Below, piece after piece: positions 42,930-51,370 of a stretch of DNA of 64,000 bases. This DNA comes from JBHIKY01 sp042139015 (GTDB lineage Bacteria; Bacillota; Bacilli; Bacillales; Marinococcaceae). A program made the translations under genes and the position numbers. The first letter of the stretch is position 1. The number at the start of each line of letters is the position of its first letter. The notes under the pieces were generated by a model. That model saw only the letters and a list, made by a program, of their open reading frames with translations, was not told the DNA's origin and did no database searches. The stretch spans positions 62,001-126,000 of the forward strand of contig NZ_JBHIKY010000002.1 of NCBI RefSeq assembly GCF_042139015.1, read 5' to 3'.

Positions 42930-44090
42930 CTATTTCACTAGAGATACAATTTTTTGAGCGCCGTCTGCCATAGAATCGGCTGCTGTAATATTTAACCCTG
43001 ATTCTTCCAGAATTTCTTTTCCTCTTTTTACATTAGTTCCTTCGAGACGTACCACAAGCGGGATTTCAAGACCGACTTGTTTGGTTGCTTCTACCACACC
43101 ATCGGCAATAACATCACATTTCATGATACCTCCGAAAATATTTACATAAATTCCTTTTACATTTTCATCAGATAGAATGATTTTAAAAGCTTCTGTCACT
43201 TTTTCAGCTGTTGCGCCGCCGCCTACATCCAGGAAGTTGGCAGGGTCACCGCTGTAATGCTTGATAATGTCCATTGTTGCCATTGCAAGACCCGCGCCAT
43301 TTACCATGCAGCCGATGTTGCCATCGAGGGCAATATAGCTCAGGTCAAACTTGGAGGCTTCAATTTCTTTTGGATCTTCTTCATCAAGATCTCTAAAATC
43401 TGTAATATCCTTTTGACGATAAAGGGCGTTGGAATCAAAGTTAAGCTTCGCATCCAAAGCCATAACCTTTCCATCGCCGGTTGTCACAAGCGGGTTGATC
43501 TCAGCAATAGAGCAGTCTTTTTCCACAAAGACCTTGTAAAGGCCAAGCATAAATTTGACCGCCTGACCGACAAGTTTTTTCGGAATATTAATATTAAAAG
43601 CCAGACGACGGGCCTGGTATCCCTGAAGTCCTACAGCCGGGTCAATATATTCTCTGAAAATCTTTTCAGGTGTTGCCTCTGCCACTTCCTCGATTTCTGT
43701 CCCGCCTTCCTCCGATGCCATCATCACAATGCGTGATGTTGCGCGGTCAAGAACGAGGCCTACGTAATATTCTTTTTGAATATCGCAGCCTTCTTCGACG
43801 AGTAAGCGCTTTACTTCTTTTCCTTCCGGACCTGTCTGATGAGTGACGAGTGTTTTACCGAGAATTTCGTCAGCGTATGTACGCACTTCATCCTGGCTTT
43901 TTGCTACTTTTACACCGCCGGCTTTACCACGGCCACCAGCGTGAATCTGTGCTTTAACCACACTCACATCGGAACCAAGCTCTTTTGCAGCTTCCACCGC
44001 CTCCTCAACGGTAAAGGCCACCTTTCCATTCGGCACAGAAACACCGTACTTTCTGAGGAGTTCTTTTCCCTGATACTCATGAATATTCAT
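42930..44090 (-). CDS. sucC: Succinate-CoA ligase beta subunit
   Basis: ATP-grasp subunit of succinyl-CoA synthetase, 386 aa. The N-terminus MNIHEYQGKELLRKYGVSVP and the grasp motif VVKAQIHAGGRGKAGGVKVA are diagnostic. NPLVTTGDGKVMALDAKLNF carries the metal-binding residues. It catalyses succinyl-CoA conversion with substrate-level phosphorylation. A good sigma-A promoter lies about 115 bp upstream. Confidence 0.97.
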   Translation of the reverse strand: MNIHEYQGKELLRKYGVSVPNGKVAFTVEEAVEAAKELGSDVSVVKAQIHAGGRGKAGGVKVAKSQDEVRTYADEILGKTLVTHQTGPEGKEVKRLLVEEGCDIQKEYYVGLVLDRATSRIVMMASEEGGTEIEEVAEATPEKIFREYIDPAVGLQGYQARRLAFNINIPKKLVGQAVKFMLGLYKVFVEKDCSIAEINPLVTTGDGKVMALDAKLNFDSNALYRQKDITDFRDLDEEDPKEIEASKFDLSYIALDGNIGCMVNGAGLAMATMDIIKHYSGDPANFLDVGGGATAEKVTEAFKIILSDENVKGIYVNIFGGIMKCDVIADGVVEATKQVGLEIPLVVRLEGTNVKRGKEILEESGLNITAADSMADGAQKIVSLVK

Positions 44091-44205
44091 GTTCTCTCCA
44101 TCCTCCTAACGATTCGATACGAATTCCCTGTCAGGCATTTCCTGCGGGCAAGGACCGGGCGGAATCATTGGCTTATTTGTCTGCCATTGTTTCGCACACT
44201 ACATT

Positions 44206-44234
44206 ATCGTATAAAAAATCAGCTGTATTTTCAA
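44206..44234 (-). promoter_or_regulatory. Candidate sigma-A promoter for sucCD
   Basis: On the minus strand TTGAAA and TACGAT are separated by exactly 17 bp, about 115 bp upstream of the sucC ATG. The remaining gap (44091-44315) shows no other clear signal. Confidence 0.6.
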
Positions 44235-44315
44235 CAATTCGACAGACATTTATGAAAAACATTGTTAATTTCCCCTGAAAAATTAAGAATATTATCCTCC
44301 AGGTCCATAATATGG

Positions 44316-44477
44316 TTATTTTTGTTGCTTTTTGGATTTCTTTGTACTGCTTTCTTTCTTTTTTGATATCCCTGCCAATGCTTTTATTTCAGCAAGCCCA
44401 CGGAAAAAACCTAGTTCTTCCCCTGCTTCCATCTGCTTCTTTGTGTTTTTGTGGTAATAAGCTTGATATCGACTCAT
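44316..44477 (-). CDS. Unrecognised 53-aa basic protein
   Basis: I do not recognise this gene. The minus strand between the FlhB-like gene and sucC holds an open frame starting MSRYQAYYHKNTKKQMEAGE, continuing through ELGFFRGLAEIKALAGISKK and ending in a Lys/Ser tail. AGGGTG lies four to nine bases before the ATG, and the stop is TAA. The N-terminal 38 residues look like an amphipathic helical unit, and the last 15 are strongly basic. It begins 45 bp after the FlhB-like stop, so it may be its operon partner. The call rests on codon regularity and the ribosome-binding site. Confidence 0.6.
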   Translation of the reverse strand: MSRYQAYYHKNTKKQMEAGEELGFFRGLAEIKALAGISKKKESSTKKSKKQQK

Positions 44478-44521
44478 AGAACACCCTGCTTTCTTTTTTT
44501 ATTAGGGTATCCTATCTTTGT

Positions 44522-44800
44522 TCATTCATTATAACCCTGGTCAATCCTGTATAGAAAAGCAAAAACCTCTGCTACCACTTCATAAAGCTCAGCAGGCACA
44601 CTTTCATTTATTTCAAGCTGTGACAGCAGCTCCACAAGGGTGGGATCCTCCTGGATCGGAATGTCTGCTTTTTTCGCTTTAGCAATAATTTCTTCTGCGA
44701 TCAGACCTTTTCCTTTTGCTTTTAAGAGTGGTGCCTCTTGTTCATGGGGCTGGTAACCAAGCGCAACCGCTGTTCTTCTTGCATTTGGCTTATATTTCAT
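44522..44800 (-). CDS. ylqH: FlhB C-terminal-domain-like protein (YlqH)
   Basis: The 92-aa protein corresponds to the cytosolic tail of FlhB without the membrane part. It aligns with the true FlhB at 14481-15563: KYKPNARRTAVALGY against TNPTHFAIALRY, and KGKGLIAEEIIAKAKKADIP against the following helix. The autocleavage NPTH is replaced by NARR, so it should not self-cleave. The end reads ELYEVVAEVFAFLYRI, like FlhB. It overlaps the FliK-like gene by 4 bp (ATGA). A paralogue with a role in export switching is suspected but unproven. Confidence 0.88.
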   Translation of the reverse strand: MKYKPNARRTAVALGYQPHEQEAPLLKAKGKGLIAEEIIAKAKKADIPIQEDPTLVELLSQLEINESVPAELYEVVAEVFAFLYRIDQGYNE

Positions 44801-46605
44801 ATTCTCACGTCTACTCCCTGACTGCTGCTGTATGATTGATACGCTTGTCTGTTTGAAGGCTGTCTCTCTGTTGCAGCTTTCCAATGCAGGGACTGCAGCT
44901 GATAATTCTGATCTTCAAGCCTTTCTTTTAAAAAGGGCTGGAGGAGCTCTATAAATAACGAAGGTTTTTCCAAATCATTAAAAATGTTTACTGTTACAAA
45001 TCTGTTATGAATTTGCACATCCGCGATAGTCTCACCAATTTTTTCTAGTTCAAGGTAAAATAAAATTCTGCAATGTTCTGGGTCGAGAGAGCCATCACTT
45101 TGTTTTTTCCCTTCCCACTGCACAGTTAAATCAGTATGATGTTCACCCAAGACAAGAGGTATTTGGACTGCCAGCTGCTGAAGCTGTCCGTGCTGATCCT
45201 GAGAAAGCAGCTGCTGGCCGGTAATTCGGGTGATTATTGCTTCAGCTCCTTCTCTTAAAGAGAACGGAAGCTGAGGGAGAAGCTGTTGTAAAGATTGTTT
45301 GAGGGAATTTGTCTGTTCCAATGTGCTTGAAGAATTATCTGTGAAGCTTTTTTGAAGAAGTGCTTCATCGCCCACCCCAAGACTGGTGAGAATAGAACCG
45401 AGCTTCGCCGCCGTAACAGAAGACAGTGCTTCCGTCCTGGGATTTGAAAAACTGCCCTGCAGCAGCACGGTAAGTGCCTGCTTCTCTGAAAGGTCCAGGT
45501 TCTGGGACGAGGAAAATCTCATAACGATATCGAGAGCAGATTGAGATTGAAAGAAAACGGGTGCTTCTTTTTGGCCGCCTGCTTGCTGAAAAAGTCTGCT
45601 GAGGAGCTGGAGCTGGTTCAACACATCCGGGCTGTTTCCGAGCTGGAGGCCTGGTACCAGCTTCTGAAAGAGAGCTTCGGGAGTCAGTGAGCGGAATTTA
45701 AGACTGTCTCCCCTCATCAGGTTTGGCCAAAGCTGATGAACCATTTCTTTATTCTCCGTGGAAAATACCGCTTCTTTAAATCCGTTAAGCCAACCTTCTG
45801 ATCGGAATCCCTCTGAAAGCAGACCAGTACGCTGTAATAAAGATACAGCACCTTCCTGCACCTTAGCCGGGATGCTGTTTCCAGCGGAAAACGCCAGCAG
45901 CTGCTCGATTCGATCACCGCCAGTACTCGTTGTAAATCCAGTAAGTTGAAATTGCTGCAATACATGTGCAAGCTGACTTCGCAGCTGCTGCACAGCATTA
46001 GAGCCAGCCTTGTTTTCTGAAGAGGCTTGAGCCTGAGCGAGAAGTGCGCTTACTTGTTTTGAGAACGGTTCATTAGATTGTACGGCTGTAACTGCCCGGA
46101 GTGTCTGCATTGTCAGAGGAAGTTCCTTTTCGTTCATCAGCACAAGTGCAGAGGCTCCCTGCTGATGTATCATTCCGGCCTGTTTTAAAAGTGGTGCGCC
46201 GTCTGCCAGCATTCTCTTCGTAAATGGAAGCTCCTGATCTTGAAACAACTTTAAAACAGAGGATGCTGCCTTAGTATCCCGGAGCCCGAGCGAGGTTAAC
46301 AGATGCCGGGCGTCTGTGTCGCCTCCTCCATTTTTTTGAAACGTGATATTTCCACTATTCAACACTTGAAGACGCGGGATTCCATCGTTTTTTAAGACCT
46401 GAAAAAAATAGCGCTCCCCTGCTGTCAAAGCTGCTTCCAGTCTGGCATTTACGTTCATCGTTCCAAGCCGCAGGGCAGCAATATGGTTTGGAAACAGCTT
46501 AATTACTTTTCCTTCAAAAATCTGTCCTTTTTTCAGCATAAGAGTGCGTTCTCTGCCGCTGTCCGTTCCGATCAAAGAATTGGAAATAAAGCCTGTCTTC
46601 TCCAT
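44797..46605 (-). CDS. ylqG: FliK-like large protein (YlqG)
   Basis: The 602-aa Gln/Leu-rich protein corresponds to YlqG of B. subtilis. The N-terminal segment LKKGQIFEGKVIKLFPNHIA resembles a beta-barrel domain. The long middle is helical and low complexity. The C-terminal region (QIPLVLGEHHTDLTVQWEGK then HCRILFYLELEKIGETIADV) resembles the Flg_hook domain of FliK. It pairs with the FlhB-like gene by a 4-bp overlap. This mirrors the FliK-FlhB partnership. GAAGGAGGGGG precedes the ATG. Function is not established. Confidence 0.85.
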   Translation of the reverse strand: MEKTGFISNSLIGTDSGRERTLMLKKGQIFEGKVIKLFPNHIAALRLGTMNVNARLEAALTAGERYFFQVLKNDGIPRLQVLNSGNITFQKNGGGDTDARHLLTSLGLRDTKAASSVLKLFQDQELPFTKRMLADGAPLLKQAGMIHQQGASALVLMNEKELPLTMQTLRAVTAVQSNEPFSKQVSALLAQAQASSENKAGSNAVQQLRSQLAHVLQQFQLTGFTTSTGGDRIEQLLAFSAGNSIPAKVQEGAVSLLQRTGLLSEGFRSEGWLNGFKEAVFSTENKEMVHQLWPNLMRGDSLKFRSLTPEALFQKLVPGLQLGNSPDVLNQLQLLSRLFQQAGGQKEAPVFFQSQSALDIVMRFSSSQNLDLSEKQALTVLLQGSFSNPRTEALSSVTAAKLGSILTSLGVGDEALLQKSFTDNSSSTLEQTNSLKQSLQQLLPQLPFSLREGAEAIITRITGQQLLSQDQHGQLQQLAVQIPLVLGEHHTDLTVQWEGKKQSDGSLDPEHCRILFYLELEKIGETIADVQIHNRFVTVNIFNDLEKPSLFIELLQPFLKERLEDQNYQLQSLHWKAATERQPSNRQAYQSYSSSQGVDVRI

Positions 46606-46631
46606 TTATCCCCCTCCTTCTCCGGAATAGT

Positions 46632-47405
46632 TTACAAGCATGCCTGCACAGGAGAAAACGAACGGCGGTGCTCTTTTATCGGACCATGAATCCGGAGCGC
46701 CTCCAGATGATTTTTCGTTCCATAGCCCATATTGGTGGCAAAGCCATATTGCGGATGTTTTTCTGCTAATTCATTCATATAACGGTCACGTGCTGTTTTG
46801 GCCAGTACTGACGCCGCAGCAATGGAAGCACTGCGTGCATCTCCTTTGATTAAAGATATCTGTTTTGCAGAGAGAGGTAGCGTCATGGCATCCACCAATA
46901 GTGCATCCGCATCCACTGATAATCCTTTTATTGCTTCAAGCATAGCTTTTTGGGAAGCCTTGTATATGTTTATTTCATCGATAACATCTGCCGGAATATG
47001 TACTATATGAAAGGCTGCAGCCTTTTCTTTAATTATTTTTTCAAAATAGTTTCTTTGGTTTAAATTAAGTTTTTTCGAATCCGTTAAACCAGGAAAAGTA
47101 ATATTTTCAGGAAGTATGGCAGCTGCTGCAGTAACTGGTCCTGCCAACGGTCCTCGGCCTGCTTCATCCACTCCTGCTATAAATTGAAAGCCCTCTGTCC
47201 GGCATTGCTTTTCAAAAGTGAGCAGCCTGTCATACGCTTGGGCAAGCCTCATTTTTTCTTGCTCTTGTTTATCATGACGCTTCAGCAGCTCCTGTACTCC
47301 TTTTCTTTTATCGGAGCGGAACTCCTCTAATAAAGCCTGACTGATCTTTCCTGCACCGGTCAGTATTTGTTTTACTTCTGAGATAGTGTACTGTTTCTTC
47401 GCCAC
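46632..47405 (-). CDS. rnhB: Ribonuclease HII
   Basis: Cuts RNA in RNA-DNA hybrids, including single ribonucleotides in DNA. The 257-aa protein has an N-terminal TBP-like extension usual in Bacillus. The catalytic domain starts at FIAGVDEAGRGPLAGPVTAA (Asp and Glu metal ligands) and continues with ITFPGLTDSKKLN and DALLVDAMTL. SIAAASVLAKTARDRYM is also conserved. It follows rbgA, separated by a terminator. Confidence 0.95.
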   Translation of the reverse strand: MAKKQYTISEVKQILTGAGKISQALLEEFRSDKRKGVQELLKRHDKQEQEKMRLAQAYDRLLTFEKQCRTEGFQFIAGVDEAGRGPLAGPVTAAAAILPENITFPGLTDSKKLNLNQRNYFEKIIKEKAAAFHIVHIPADVIDEINIYKASQKAMLEAIKGLSVDADALLVDAMTLPLSAKQISLIKGDARSASIAAASVLAKTARDRYMNELAEKHPQYGFATNMGYGTKNHLEALRIHGPIKEHRRSFSPVQACL

Positions 47406-47462
47406 TTAATTCACCTCTATAGGTTATATCGGATTTTTCATTTTTTTCTCAAGCAAAAATAT

Positions 47463-47497
47463 TGAAAAGAGCTGCCGCCTCGGCAGGGGGCAGTTCT
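47463..47497 (-). terminator. Terminator after rbgA
   Basis: AGAACTGCC and GGCAGCTCT pair on the minus strand with a GC-rich loop, followed by TTTTCAATATTTTT. It lies between the rbgA stop and the rnhB start. Confidence 0.65.
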
Positions 47498-47517
47498 TAT
47501 TTATGTGAAGCAGCCTA

Positions 47518-48375
47518 TCAATCATTTGGTGTTTCGAGCGTAATCCGTCCAAGCTTTTCATTGCGCAGGTCGCGCAAAACAATTTCTGCAGTTTTATCAT
47601 AGTCAATCACACCACCATGCAGCAGACAGCCTCTTTTTGTCCCAATCTGATTGAACAAGGAAAGACTGTCTCCATCCGTATACATCGACTCCTCGATATC
47701 ATAGCGCTTCTGCAGCTCTTGAGGGTACCTTTTCTGCATTTGATGCAGGACATATAAAGCAATTTCCTGAAAGTCTAATAGTTCATCTTTAATAGCGCCA
47801 GTGGCAGCCAGTCTGAGTCCGGTGGTCTGGTCTTCAAATTTCGGCCAAAGAATACCAGGAGTATCCAATAGTTCAAGCTCTTTTCCTACCTTCAGCCATT
47901 GCTGCGCTTTCGTAACTCCAGGACGATCCCCGGTCTTTGCCGTTTTCTTTCCGACTAGGCGATTGATAACTGTGGATTTCCCCACATTTGGAATTCCAAT
48001 GATCATGGCACGGATCGCGCGAGGACGAATCCCCTTTCTTTTCATTTTATTAAAGATTGGAGCTGTCTGCTTTTTTGCCAGTTCAATAAGAGGCTTTGCA
48101 CCATTATTCTGCAGAGCGTTAATTGAAATAGCTTCAATTCCCTCGGCTTTAAAATACATAAGCCATTGTTTCGTGGCATCCGGGTCTGCCATATCACTTT
48201 TTGTCAGTACAAGCATTCTCGGTTTGTTCTGAATAATTTCATCGAGCATTGGATTTCTTGAAGACATTGGTATTCTGGCATCAGCAAGCTCAATTACCAT
48301 ATCTACTTTTTTCAGCTGCTCAGTAACTTCTCGTTTGGCTTTTGCCATATGCCCTGGGTACCATTGGATTGTCAC
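47518..48375 (-). CDS. rbgA: Ribosome biogenesis GTPase RbgA (YlqF)
   Basis: Circularly permuted GTPase, 285 aa, for late 50S assembly. The G motifs come in the order G4-G1-G3: LVLTKSDMADP, then MIIGIPNVGKSTVINRLVGK, then LLDTPGILWPKF. The N-terminal IQWYPGHMAKAKREV is diagnostic. The start is GTG with AGGAGG upstream; a longer frame beginning MKIYAFRHIL is not family-like. It is preceded by rplS, which is usual, and the rplS terminator lies between them. Confidence 0.95.
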   Translation of the reverse strand: MTIQWYPGHMAKAKREVTEQLKKVDMVIELADARIPMSSRNPMLDEIIQNKPRMLVLTKSDMADPDATKQWLMYFKAEGIEAISINALQNNGAKPLIELAKKQTAPIFNKMKRKGIRPRAIRAMIIGIPNVGKSTVINRLVGKKTAKTGDRPGVTKAQQWLKVGKELELLDTPGILWPKFEDQTTGLRLAATGAIKDELLDFQEIALYVLHQMQKRYPQELQKRYDIEESMYTDGDSLSLFNQIGTKRGCLLHGGVIDYDKTAEIVLRDLRNEKLGRITLETPND

Positions 48376-48487
48376 GGTCCTGCCCTCCTTTTCCGGAGCG
48401 ATAAAGAAAAACTTGACTTGTCGCCAGAGTATATGGCGAAAGGCATAGATTTTCACACTCCTTTTATAAAGTTAAACTTTCAATGTA

Positions 48488-48518
48488 TAAAAAGACCGCA
48501 GCGGTTGTCGCTGCGGTC
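48488..48518 (-). terminator. Terminator after rplS
   Basis: GACCGCAGCG and CGCTGCGGTC form a perfect 10-bp stem around five bases. On the minus strand TTTTTAT follows. It closes the rpsP-rplS operon; the stem is flanked by A and T runs on both sides, so it could work in both directions. Confidence 0.9.
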
Positions 48519-48526
48519 TTTTTTCT

Positions 48527-48871
48527 TTATCGAATTTCTTTAATACGTGCTGCTTTGCCGCGCAGATTACGAAGATAATAAAGCTTCGCTTGACGGACTT
48601 TACCACGACGCTTGCGTTCGATTTTATCGATACGCGGGGAATGTACAGGAAATGTACGCTCTACACCAATGCCGTAGGAAACTTTACGCACTGTAAATGT
48701 TTCGCTGATACCGCCGCCGCGGCGCTTAATGACAACACCTTCAAATACCTGGATACGCTCGCGTGTTCCTTCCACTACCTTCACGTGAACACGTAACGTG
48801 TCACCGGCACGGAAGTCAGGCAGATCTGTCTTAAGCTGTTCCTTGGTTATTTCGCGAATAAGTTCTTGCAT
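48527..48871 (-). CDS. rplS: 50S ribosomal protein L19
   Basis: Protein bL19, 114 aa, normal length. The signature IDKIERKRRGKVRQAKLYYL lies near the C-terminus and RAGDTLRVHVKVVEGTRERI near the N-terminus. It lies at the 3' end of the rpsP-ylqC-ylqD-rimM-trmD-rplS cluster. A terminator follows immediately. Confidence 0.97.
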   Translation of the reverse strand: MQELIREITKEQLKTDLPDFRAGDTLRVHVKVVEGTRERIQVFEGVVIKRRGGGISETFTVRKVSYGIGVERTFPVHSPRIDKIERKRRGKVRQAKLYYLRNLRGKAARIKEIR

Positions 48872-49009
48872 GTCTATTCGCCTCCTTCTCTCAAGATGCT
48901 CTTACCGGTACCCCCGCAGCGGAACATCGTATTCAGGCAGCTTTCGCCACAACGTTTATCATAGCATAGGCTGTATTATTTTATCAACTCGTTTTCAGTA
49001 ACTTTCGAA

Positions 49010-49714
49010 TTATTTTTTCTGGGGCTTGCCATCACAGTTCAGCAGTTCCGGTCTCCGTCTTTTTGTACGCTGAAGGGACTGCTCCCTGCGCCATTCTCTA
49101 ATATTTTCATGGTGGCCGGATAACAAAATATCAGGTACCTTCATGCCTCTGAATTCTGCAGGCCGAGTGTAATGAGGATGCTCAAGCAGCCCGTCAGAAA
49201 AAGAGTCTGTTAAAGCCGACTGGTCATTCCCAAGAACCCCCGAAAGCAGCCTGGTTACGCTGTCGGCTATGATCATGGCAGGCAGTTCTCCTCCCGTGAG
49301 AACAAAGTCCCCGACAGAGATTTCATCTGTAACAAGGTGCTCACGTATCCTCTCATCATAACCTTCGTAATGGCCGCAGATAAAAATAAGATGTTCTTCT
49401 CCAGCCAGTTCTTCCGCCTTTGCTTGATGATACGGGGCGCCCTGTGGGCAGAGCAGAATAATCCTCGGAGAAGTGCCGGGATTTTCAATTTTCACCGCAT
49501 CAACTGCATCAAAGATAGGCTGTGGGGTTAACACCATCCCAGCACCGCCGCCGTAAGGGTAATCATCAACCTTTTGATGTTTGTTGGCCGAAAATTCACG
49601 AAAGTTCAGAGTATGGTAGGAAACTGCATTTCTTTCCTGCGCCTGCTTCAAAATCGAAGCTGAAAACACTCCTTCAAACATTTCTGGAAAAAGCGTCAAA
49701 AAGTCCATTCTCAT
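49010..49714 (-). CDS. trmD: tRNA (guanine-37-N1)-methyltransferase
   Basis: TrmD, 234 aa, methylates G37 next to the anticodon to prevent frameshifts. SPOUT fold marks are MDFLTLFPEMFEGVFSASIL, VDDYPYGGGAGMVLTPQPIF, FICGHYEGYDERIREHLVTD and EISVGDFVLTGGELPAMIIA. Its ATG overlaps the rimM stop by 4 bp. It lies between rimM and rplS in the standard order. Confidence 0.97.
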   Translation of the reverse strand: MRMDFLTLFPEMFEGVFSASILKQAQERNAVSYHTLNFREFSANKHQKVDDYPYGGGAGMVLTPQPIFDAVDAVKIENPGTSPRIILLCPQGAPYHQAKAEELAGEEHLIFICGHYEGYDERIREHLVTDEISVGDFVLTGGELPAMIIADSVTRLLSGVLGNDQSALTDSFSDGLLEHPHYTRPAEFRGMKVPDILLSGHHENIREWRREQSLQRTKRRRPELLNCDGKPQKK

Positions 49715-50232
49715 TCCGGCAGCAACCCTTCGAGCACATGAGCGATAATTTTTTTCTCATTAATATTAACCTCTTTGACAACATCCTCAATATAAGGAAG
49801 CAGGATATCTCTGCCGCCCGCTGCAGCTTGTACGACCCAGACATCATTTGCTCCCGGTGTAAGAATCTCTTTCACCCGGCCGAGCTTTTCCCCTTCGTCT
49901 GTATATACGATACAGTCAATTATTTCATAATGATAGTATTCGCCTTCGTCCAGCTCTCCCAGTTCCGTTTTTTCAATCTGGAGAGTAGCTCCCTTTAATG
50001 CTTCTGCTTCGGTCAGCGACGGGATTTCATTAAACGTAAGAAGAATAAATTGTTTGTGCTGGCGGGAAGAACGGACAGTTAAACGGCGGTGTTCATCTGC
50101 ACCGTTCTTCGATGCGTACAAAATATTTCCTTCCTTAAATCGTTCCTCTGAAAAATCAGTCGTTGCCAGCACACGTACCTCTCCTTTTACTCCATGAGTA
50201 TTCACGATATTACCGACGTTAAACCATTCCAT
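49711..50232 (-). CDS. rimM: 16S rRNA processing protein RimM
   Basis: 30S maturation factor of 173 aa. The N-terminal barrel begins FNVGNIVNTHGVKGEVRVLA. The C-terminal PRC-barrel has ILTPGANDVWVVQAAAGGRD followed by ILLPYIEDVVKEVN. AGGAGG precedes the ATG, which lies within the end of ylqD (14-bp overlap). It is coupled downstream to trmD. Confidence 0.96.
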   Translation of the reverse strand: MEWFNVGNIVNTHGVKGEVRVLATTDFSEERFKEGNILYASKNGADEHRRLTVRSSRQHKQFILLTFNEIPSLTEAEALKGATLQIEKTELGELDEGEYYHYEIIDCIVYTDEGEKLGRVKEILTPGANDVWVVQAAAGGRDILLPYIEDVVKEVNINEKKIIAHVLEGLLPE

Positions 50233-50638
50233 CCGTTCTACCTCCTTTTTTACGAATTTCTATGACAATGCCTTCTTTAATGATAATTTCCTGTGACTCA
50301 AGTGCCTGCCAATCATCACCAACCTGTATATCATGCAGAGCGTCTACCTGCCCGCTGGTAATCTCAGCTCCTTCCGGAAGCTGTTTAAGCTGGGATTCTC
50401 TGAAAGAGAGCCGGTCTTTTTTACTGTGGCGTTTATCTATTTCTTTATCGAATCTTGTTTTTACTTCTGCTTTTTGGGCTGCATTTTCTAATTTCCATAG
50501 CTGCTTCTGCATTTGAAAACGCAATTGATCTATTTCTTTATCAAGCCGCTCCCTTTCCTTCTGAAAGTCCTCTTTGAATGTTTGGAGGAGTGATTCTGTT
50601 AATATGTGCTTAACCGTTACTTTTTTTATCATTCGCAT
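50219..50638 (-). CDS. ylqD: YlqD family protein, function unknown
   Basis: About 139 aa, mostly helical with a coiled coil in the middle (FQKERERLDKEIDQLRFQMQ), matching YlqD of B. subtilis by composition and place between khpA and rimM. The N-terminal IKKVTVKHILTESLLQTFKE and the C-terminal VQVGDDWQALESQEIIIKEG-like stretch are its main conserved parts. Several nearby starts (GTG, ATG, ATG) are possible; the first ATG was taken, after GGTGGG. No activity is known. Confidence 0.85.
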   Translation of the reverse strand: MRMIKKVTVKHILTESLLQTFKEDFQKERERLDKEIDQLRFQMQKQLWKLENAAQKAEVKTRFDKEIDKRHSKKDRLSFRESQLKQLPEGAEITSGQVDALHDIQVGDDWQALESQEIIIKEGIVIEIRKKGGRTDGMV

Positions 50639-50744
50639 GAGACCCACCGCCCATACTATAATTTATTTGATTATGGCATGATTTTCCACTTCTTTGTTTC
50701 TATTTAAAAAGGACAGGGAGTTTTCCCCATCCTTACAGATTCAT

Positions 50745-50975
50745 TTATTCGGCTATATCGAGTCTGACTCTCTTATCCTGATGAGAGGCAGCCGCATAGA
50801 CAACGGAGCGAAGTGCGTTTGCAATCCGCCCTTGTTTTCCGATTATTTTTCCCATATCACTTTTGTGGACAGTCAGTGTTAAGACGAGGGTGTTTTCGTG
50901 TTGTTGTTCTGTCACTTTTACACTGTCAGGATGCTCCACAAGAGCGCGGGCCATCGTTTCTGTTAAAGCTTTCAT
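50745..50975 (-). CDS. khpA: KH-domain RNA-binding protein KhpA (YlqC)
   Basis: The 76-aa single KH domain protein has the GxxG loop in MGKIIGKQGRIANALRSVVY. KhpA pairs with KhpB in many Firmicutes to bind RNA and influence cell division and length. It sits 41 bp after rpsP and before ylqD, the family's normal position. Confidence 0.94.
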   Translation of the reverse strand: MKALTETMARALVEHPDSVKVTEQQHENTLVLTLTVHKSDMGKIIGKQGRIANALRSVVYAAASHQDKRVRLDIAE

Positions 50976-51016
50976 TTATCCCCCGCCTTTCGTTTAACCT
51001 GATCGTTATTCTTAAA

Positions 51017-51289
51017 CTACTTTGCGTTTTTTTCGTTATGAAGACGCTCCATAATTCCTTGAGTGGAAAACAGGTTGCGGACTGTATCGGAAGGCTTTGC
51101 CCCGTCAAGCATCCATTTTACTGCTTTTTCGTCGTTAATGCTTACTTCTACCGGATCTCTAAGCGGGTTATACGTCCCGATTTCCTCGATAAAACGTCCA
51201 TCGCGTGGTGCGCGGGAATCCGCTACAACGATGCGGTAAAAAGGTTTTTTCTTTTGTCCCATTCTCTTAAGTCTAATTTTAACTGCCAT
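51017..51289 (-). CDS. rpsP: 30S ribosomal protein S16
   Basis: Protein bS16, 90 aa. The N-terminal signature is AVKIRLKRMGQKKKPFYRIV followed by VADSRAPRDGRFIEEIGTYN. It lies 81 bp after ffh. It leads the ribosomal-protein and RNA-modification run that ends at rplS. Confidence 0.97.
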   Translation of the reverse strand: MAVKIRLKRMGQKKKPFYRIVVADSRAPRDGRFIEEIGTYNPLRDPVEVSINDEKAVKWMLDGAKPSDTVRNLFSTQGIMERLHNEKNAK

Positions 51290-51370
51290 TGCTAGACACC
51301 TCCAAAATTATTTACACAATTGCTCATTATAATAGGTATTTTTCATACTGTAAAGGATTTTTCCTTTTCA

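Noticed and set aside
47518..48456. Longer start for rbgA and similar extensions for pyrH, topA, trmFO and rnc
   Set aside because: The extra residues are unlike the families, and the inner starts have good ribosome-binding sites and match the usual lengths.
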